DNA of 64,000 nucleotides from a virus, in the IMG/VR virus record IMGVR_UViG_3300013109_000059, positions 18,732-82,731 of that record; one strand, written 5' to 3'. Under the pieces are notes generated by a model, which did not search any database, was not told the origin of the DNA, and saw only the letters and a list, made by a program, of their open reading frames with translations. This document shows, piece after piece, positions 60,693 to 64,000 of this stretch. Within the stretch, counting starts at the first letter, position 1, and each line of letters starts with the position of its first letter. The position numbers and the translations under genes were made by a program.

Positions 60693-60938
60693 ATGTCAGA
60701 TGATAATACATTAGATATACAACAAAACATTGGTGATGTTTCGGGTGATTTCACAAAAACTATAGTTGTAGATTCAGGTAACACTACAACAGGCTCAACA
60801 ACTACTGGAGATGTTGCCGCAACAATTGAGTTTATTGAAAAGATTTACAATTACCTACCCGAATTAGCATTTGCAACACTATATGGACTAGCAGTCTATG
60901 CCGCAGTACTTTGGATTACTAAAAAAATAAAAGGATAA
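60693..60938 (+). CDS. Small membrane-anchored protein with Thr/Gly-rich region, 81 aa
   Basis: N-terminal acidic part, then a low-complexity TTTGSTTTGD stretch and a C-terminal membrane span (LAFATLYGLAVYAAVLW) with a basic end. AAGGAG lies before the ATG. Membrane topology suggests the N-terminus is outside the cytoplasmic membrane or in the cytoplasm as a tail-anchored protein. Confidence 0.55.
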   Translation: MSDDNTLDIQQNIGDVSGDFTKTIVVDSGNTTTGSTTTGDVAATIEFIEKIYNYLPELAFATLYGLAVYAAVLWITKKIKG

Positions 60939-61610
60939 ATGGAATACCAAGGGCTTAACACAAACTTTAACCACGTTGATTCATGGGGCGATTGGCGCCG
61001 ACGAGTTAATATAGAAGCCAGCACAAGATGTAATTTGTTATGTCCAGGTTGCAGTAGAACTTGGTCAAGAGGCGACTTTGCTATTACTGATCTAAGTATG
61101 GAAAACTTTAAACTGTTGGTCAGGCCAGAAAACAATCTACAAGGTTTAACCTATAACATGGCATTAAGTGATCCAATTTACAGTGGAACATTATTTGAAC
61201 AATTGGAATACCTATCTACTTTAGAACATAGACCACAATTGCATTTCAGTACAAACGGAAGTGGACGCAATGCACAATGGTGGAAGCAATTTGCAAAATA
61301 TCTAAGAGACATTGACATGGTAGAGTTTGCAGTAGATGGGTTAGAAGATACAAATCACATATACAGAGTAAATGCAAAATGGGATAGTATTATCAATGGA
61401 ATGCGTACACTAAAAGAACATTTTAGTGGAAAGATATTATGGAGATACAATGTATTTGAACACAACTATCATCAAGTTGCTGAAGCAAAGCAGTTAGCAA
61501 CAGATTTAGATTTAGATGGATTTCATGCTATACTTGGCGATAATAGAACTCCAACTGAAATGATATTAACTAGCATAACTTGGAAAGAAGTATTAAATGA
61601 TTTATCCTAA
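60939..61610 (+). CDS. Radical SAM protein, core part of a split radical SAM/SPASM pair
   Basis: The cluster motif is C31-NLL-C35-PG-C38, followed by FSTNGSG and VEFAVDGLEDTNHIYRVN, typical of SPASM-type radical SAM barrels. The 223-residue protein stops where a SPASM domain normally starts, and that domain is encoded by the next, overlapping frame (14-base overlap). Substrate unknown. It starts on the base after the previous stop. Confidence 0.8.
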   Translation: MEYQGLNTNFNHVDSWGDWRRRVNIEASTRCNLLCPGCSRTWSRGDFAITDLSMENFKLLVRPENNLQGLTYNMALSDPIYSGTLFEQLEYLSTLEHRPQLHFSTNGSGRNAQWWKQFAKYLRDIDMVEFAVDGLEDTNHIYRVNAKWDSIINGMRTLKEHFSGKILWRYNVFEHNYHQVAEAKQLATDLDLDGFHAILGDNRTPTEMILTSITWKEVLNDLS

Positions 61611-61950
61611 ATGCAAGAACATAGTAGCAAGACATCCAGGTAATGCAATGGGTGTTAGGTATGATGGGTATGTAATACCTTGTTGTTTCTTTGGAGCAGA
61701 CTTCAGTTTTAATGACTTAAAAAAACTACTAGGTGATGATATTAAAAACATTCACTTAGCATCTGGTAAAACATTAGACGAGATTAATAAAAGTGTAGAG
61801 TATCAAAAGATAGAAGCAACATGGAACACTAACAATCCACTTAAGACTTGTGCATTGACATGTGGTAATGCAGAACATATTGGAAACAAAGATAAAACAT
61901 CTACAGGTACTGATAATGTTATAATAAATAAGAGGAGAACAAATGAATAA
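61597..61950 (+). CDS. Stand-alone SPASM domain protein, partner of the preceding radical SAM
   Basis: CKNIVARHPG...VRYDGYVIPCCFFGADF and CALTCGNAEH are the SPASM-domain cysteines that bind auxiliary iron-sulfur clusters. Reading continues from the preceding gene in a different frame with 14 bases of overlap (AATGATTTATCCTAA). Both parts look intact, so the pair probably works as two subunits; a frameshift in a formerly fused gene is the alternative. Confidence 0.75.
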   Translation: MIYPKCKNIVARHPGNAMGVRYDGYVIPCCFFGADFSFNDLKKLLGDDIKNIHLASGKTLDEINKSVEYQKIEATWNTNNPLKTCALTCGNAEHIGNKDKTSTGTDNVIINKRRTNE

Positions 61951-62101
61951 AATAACTAGACGAAATATTAGAAAGTCCAATCAACTGAAACACACTAAAG
62001 AAAAACTATACGAAATGAGGCACGAGGTAAGTCATAAAAAAGATAATCTTGTTAAAACTTTAAAGAATTTATTAAAACGGCAAAAGAGAAAAGGATTATG
62101 A
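61943..62101 (+). CDS. Small basic helical protein, 52 aa
   Basis: [17 protein letters not shown]... is strongly basic and helical; AGGAG lies six bases before the ATG and an ATGA overlap couples it to the bL33 gene. It could bind RNA or the ribosome; not recognised. Confidence 0.5.
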   Translation: MNKITRRNIRKSNQLKHTKEKLYEMRHEVSHKKDNLVKTLKNLLKRQKRKGL

Positions 62102-62253
62102 GAACAAAAATTAGAATGCAATCATCAGAATCAGCACATTTTTACACACGACATAAGAATAATAGACTACATCCAGAAAAGATGAAGTTGAATATGTATG
62201 ATCCATTTGTACGTAAGCATGTAGTGTATAATGAAAAAAAGATTAAGAAGTAA
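62098..62253 (+). CDS. rpmG: Ribosomal protein bL33 (phage-encoded)
   Basis: The 51-residue product follows bacterial bL33 closely from end to end: [19 protein letters not shown], then [20 protein letters not shown], then a KIKK end. It is the zinc-free type (no CxxC) and most like the alphaproteobacterial form, where KYDPVARKHVEFKE is usual. bL33 sits at the large subunit near the E site. Phage-encoded ribosomal proteins are established (bS21 and bL12 are the commonest). It may replace the host protein on ribosomes during infection. ATGA overlap with the upstream gene. Confidence 0.85.
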   Translation: MRTKIRMQSSESAHFYTRHKNNRLHPEKMKLNMYDPFVRKHVVYNEKKIKK

Positions 62254-62263
62254 GAAAGGATGT

Positions 62264-62422
62264 ATGAAAACAGAACAAGAAGTAAGAAAAGAATATAACA
62301 AGATGAGAAATGATGACCCTACATTTGCTGAATGTTGGTCGGAATCAAATATTGATTTCTATGAGTGGTGTTCGGGTTATCTTGATTATAAACATATAAA
62401 ACCAAAAGGAGATATTATATGA
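62264..62422 (+). CDS. Small hypothetical protein, 52 aa
   Basis: Begins MKTEQEVRKEYNKMRND and contains ECWSESNIDFYEWCSGYLDY. AAGGA is only three bases before ATG 62264; the ATG at 62231 is an alternative that overlaps bL33 by 23 bases. Not recognised. Confidence 0.5.
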   Translation: MKTEQEVRKEYNKMRNDDPTFAECWSESNIDFYEWCSGYLDYKHIKPKGDII

Positions 62423-62592
62423 GTTTTATTATTTGGCATCTATTAGCAATTTGCTCTGTAATGGCAGTAGCATTTGGAATAGGTGTATGGTATGGCAGTA
62501 ATATATACGGGCGATATCCTAAGAAAAAAGTAAGATGGACTTCAAAAAGAGGCACGGGTATTGAAGATACATGGAACTTCCCCTTACACTAG
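62419..62592 (+). CDS. Small membrane protein, 57 aa
   Basis: MSFIIWHLLAICSVMAVAFG is a membrane segment or uncleaved signal, followed by a basic soluble tail (GRYPKKKVRWTSKRG). ATGA overlap upstream, 22-base overlap downstream. Confidence 0.55.
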   Translation: MSFIIWHLLAICSVMAVAFGIGVWYGSNIYGRYPKKKVRWTSKRGTGIEDTWNFPLH

Positions 62593-62822
62593 AAGATAAA
62601 ATAATGTATTTGGAATCAGCAATGCGTAGGCATTTTGTTCCTTATCAGTGGGTTGATGACGGTGTATTAGATTACTTTGAAATGTTACGACGTGGTAATA
62701 ACACAGAATTTTTACAAAACTTACACACCGTAGCAGAGCTACACGAATACTCGCACACACTAAGAGATAAAATAAATCGAGGAGAACAAGATAAAGATAC
62801 TAGTATGCGGCCTACCAGGTAG
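62571..62822 (+). CDS. Hypothetical protein, 83 aa
   Basis: Helical acidic protein (MELPLTLEDKIMYLESAM). It overlaps the previous gene by 22 bases and the start of the P-loop kinase by 32 bases. Unknown function. Confidence 0.5.
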   Translation: MELPLTLEDKIMYLESAMRRHFVPYQWVDDGVLDYFEMLRRGNNTEFLQNLHTVAELHEYSHTLRDKINRGEQDKDTSMRPTR

Positions 62823-63204
62823 TGGCAAGTCAACACTCGCAGAGCCATTAGCAAAGTTACTTGATGCAGTATGGATTAATTCAGATTGTACAAGAACAAA
62901 ATATAATGATTGGGATTTTAGTGCAGACGGTAGAACTAGACAAGCAGACCGTATGCGACATTTAGCAGATGGTGTAACACTAGCAGGCAAGATTGCTATT
63001 GCAGATTTTATTTGTCCTACAGAAGAAACAAGAAAAAACTTTAATGCAGACTTTACCATATGGATGGATACTATTGATGCAGGCAAGTACGATGACACTA
63101 ATAAAATGTTTGAAACTCCAACAAAGTGTGATTTTATTGTAACTAAATGGTACAATGATACGCATGATGTTTTAAACAAGATAATTACTAATAGGAGAAA
63201 ATAA
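62791..63204 (+). CDS. P-loop kinase, adenylylsulfate kinase-like, with apparent AUA start
   Basis: The Walker A motif GLPGSGKST starts at residue 7 and is followed by an INSDCTR segment and, near residue 80, ADFICPTEETRKNF and FTIWMDTI, as in CysC-type APS kinases and related phage kinases. The frame has no ATG, GTG or TTG between the upstream stop at 62773 and the P-loop. With ATA at 62791 the protein would begin MKILVCGLPGSGKST, the normal length for the family, and GGAG lies six bases before. An AUA start is rare and normally weak. An ATG at 62953 would lose the P-loop. APS kinase would make PAPS for the sulfotransferase. Confidence 0.7.
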   Translation: MKILVCGLPGSGKSTLAEPLAKLLDAVWINSDCTRTKYNDWDFSADGRTRQADRMRHLADGVTLAGKIAIADFICPTEETRKNFNADFTIWMDTIDAGKYDDTNKMFETPTKCDFIVTKWYNDTHDVLNKIITNRRK

Positions 63205-63205
63205 A

Positions 63206-63523
63206 ATGAGTGGATTATATGATTTTATAATTTATGGTATAGTGGACAATGGCGTTATGATAGCTGGTGCTATATTAGGTTTAAGATTTGAAAAATTTAT
63301 GCCAAAACAATTACAAAATGGTTTAAGTGGAGTGCTAGGAGCAGGCATAGGAAATGCATTATCAGACTTTATGGGCGGAGCAGTAACAGCATCGTGGCTA
63401 CTTGCATTTGGTACAGCATTTGGTTGCATAATAGGTTTACTTTGGATACCAATATTTTTACAAATGAAAAAAGTTAATTGGAAAAAAGCAAAAACAGTTT
63501 TTGACCCAGACTGGTGGAATTAA
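63206..63523 (+). CDS. Membrane protein with Gly-rich helices, 105 aa
   Basis: Two or three membrane segments (IVDNGVMIAGAILGL; GLSGVLGAGIGNAL; LLAFGTAFGCIIGLLWIPIF) and a basic soluble end. Small proteins of this pattern occur in many marine T4-like phages; the function is not known, a holin-like role being only a guess. Follows the kinase by one base. Confidence 0.6.
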   Translation: MSGLYDFIIYGIVDNGVMIAGAILGLRFEKFMPKQLQNGLSGVLGAGIGNALSDFMGGAVTASWLLAFGTAFGCIIGLLWIPIFLQMKKVNWKKAKTVFDPDWWN

Positions 63524-63567
63524 TTCAGCTAATTTAAGTTATTAAGTACGAACTTATCCTGAAATTA

Positions 63568-63575
63568 TATAAATA
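63568..63575 (+). promoter_or_regulatory. Perfect T4 late promoter TATAAATA
   Basis: Exact consensus octamer, 28 bases before the ATG at 63604, with AAAGGA between. Confidence 0.75.
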
Positions 63576-63603
63576 AGTGTATTATTATATAATTAAAGGA
63601 AAT

Positions 63604-63882
63604 ATGAGAACATTCACATTTGAAACATTAGATGGATCAGAAATAGAATCAAAAGACTATAAAGGACTGAAACAAGCATTGTTTGATGTACAAAAACAAA
63701 TTAAAGGACATTATGTCCGTGTACAGTATACAAATAAAAAAGGCAATGCTATTGACAGGTGGGCAAAGATTCCAATTGGAAGAAAAAAGAGAGGGTTCCA
63801 AATACCCGAACCTTATATGACATCAGCAATGAAAAAGAAAGCAGAAAAGGATAAAGAGAAAAAAGGAATGAGGAGATTTTAA
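63604..63882 (+). CDS. Small basic protein, 92 aa, late
   Basis: MRTFTFETLDGSEIE opens a small beta/alpha protein with a Lys-rich end (KKKAEKDKEKKG). The start at 63604 has AAAGGA six bases upstream; the longer start at 63577 falls at the transcription start of the late promoter. Not recognised; late expression suggests virion or assembly. Confidence 0.6.
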   Translation: MRTFTFETLDGSEIESKDYKGLKQALFDVQKQIKGHYVRVQYTNKKGNAIDRWAKIPIGRKKRGFQIPEPYMTSAMKKKAEKDKEKKGMRRF

Positions 63883-63886
63883 AATT

Positions 63887-64000
63887 ATGGCAAACGGAGT
63901 AGATTTAACACAACATGGTAAAGTAAACATGGACATCAAAAGTCTTGTAGGCATTGCTATAATGATAATGTCAATAGCGGCAGTTTACTTTTCATTGCAG
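63887..64000 (+). CDS. Partial membrane protein (cut by window edge)
   Basis: The first 38 codons are present (MANGVDLTQHGKVNMD...), ending in a membrane segment (VGIAIMIMSIAAVYF). GAGGAG is 10 bases before the ATG. The rest is beyond the window. Confidence 0.55.
   Translation, partial: MANGVDLTQHGKVNMDIKSLVGIAIMIMSIAAVYFSLQ

Overview
This window is a 64 kb stretch of a low-GC, T4-like contractile-tailed phage (myovirus) genome, not a bacterial chromosome. The evidence is a T4-type gene set: gp26/gp51-like hub factors, gp46/gp47 recombination nuclease, gp55 late sigma factor, and baseplate genes gp53, gp5, gp25, gp6 and a giant gp7-like protein. Matches to the T4 late-promoter octamer (mostly NATAAATA) lie in front of the structural operons. 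The AT-rich composition, the marine-phage style of the accessory genes and an alphaproteobacterial-type ribosomal protein bL33 suggest a marine phage of an alphaproteobacterium, possibly SAR11-like; the host is inference.

Layout. (1) 0-3.2 kb: a tape-measure-like gene on the minus strand, then the gp26/gp51-like pair on the plus strand joined by a probable -1 frameshift site. (2) 3.2-8.6 kb, minus strand: a small late gene, a 0.6 kb non-coding and highly folded stretch, a GIY-YIG nuclease, gp46, gp47 and gp55, the last three read from a consensus sigma70 promoter. (3) 8.6-30.9 kb, plus strand: three late operons for the baseplate and tail (nucleotidyltransferase, tail-tube/baseplate proteins, hub, spike, lysozyme-like protein; gp25-gp6-gp7; fibre/structural proteins). 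(4) 30.9-49.8 kb, plus strand: a long, mostly start/stop-overlapping operon behind a sigma70 promoter, with glycosyltransferase-like proteins, three tandem radical SAM proteins, sugar-nucleotide enzymes, methyltransferases, a sulfotransferase, a cytidylyltransferase-cupin fusion, a HAD phosphatase, a sugar nucleotidyltransferase and a GDPD-like protein. (5) 49.8-55.3 kb: a mostly minus-strand early region with very small membrane proteins and lipoproteins behind near-perfect sigma70 promoters, one probable small-RNA locus, and a repeat- and palindrome-rich zone with low coding density. (6) 55.3-64 kb, plus strand: a dense string of small overlapping genes, including a carbamoyltransferase, a split radical SAM/SPASM pair, bL33 and a P-loop kinase with an apparent AUA start.

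How it fits together. The gp55 made from the sigma70-driven minus operon should recognise the late octamers that switch on the tail operons. The glycan operon could build and attach a modified sugar to the cell surface or the virion. The carbamoyltransferase, sulfotransferase and APS-kinase-like gene could add further decorations. The most interesting points are the radical SAM/glycan module, the gp26/gp51 frameshift, two probable structured RNAs, exactly leaderless late genes, phage-borne bL33, and the palindrome zone at 52-53.3 kb. No tRNA, CRISPR array, integrase or insertion sequence was seen.
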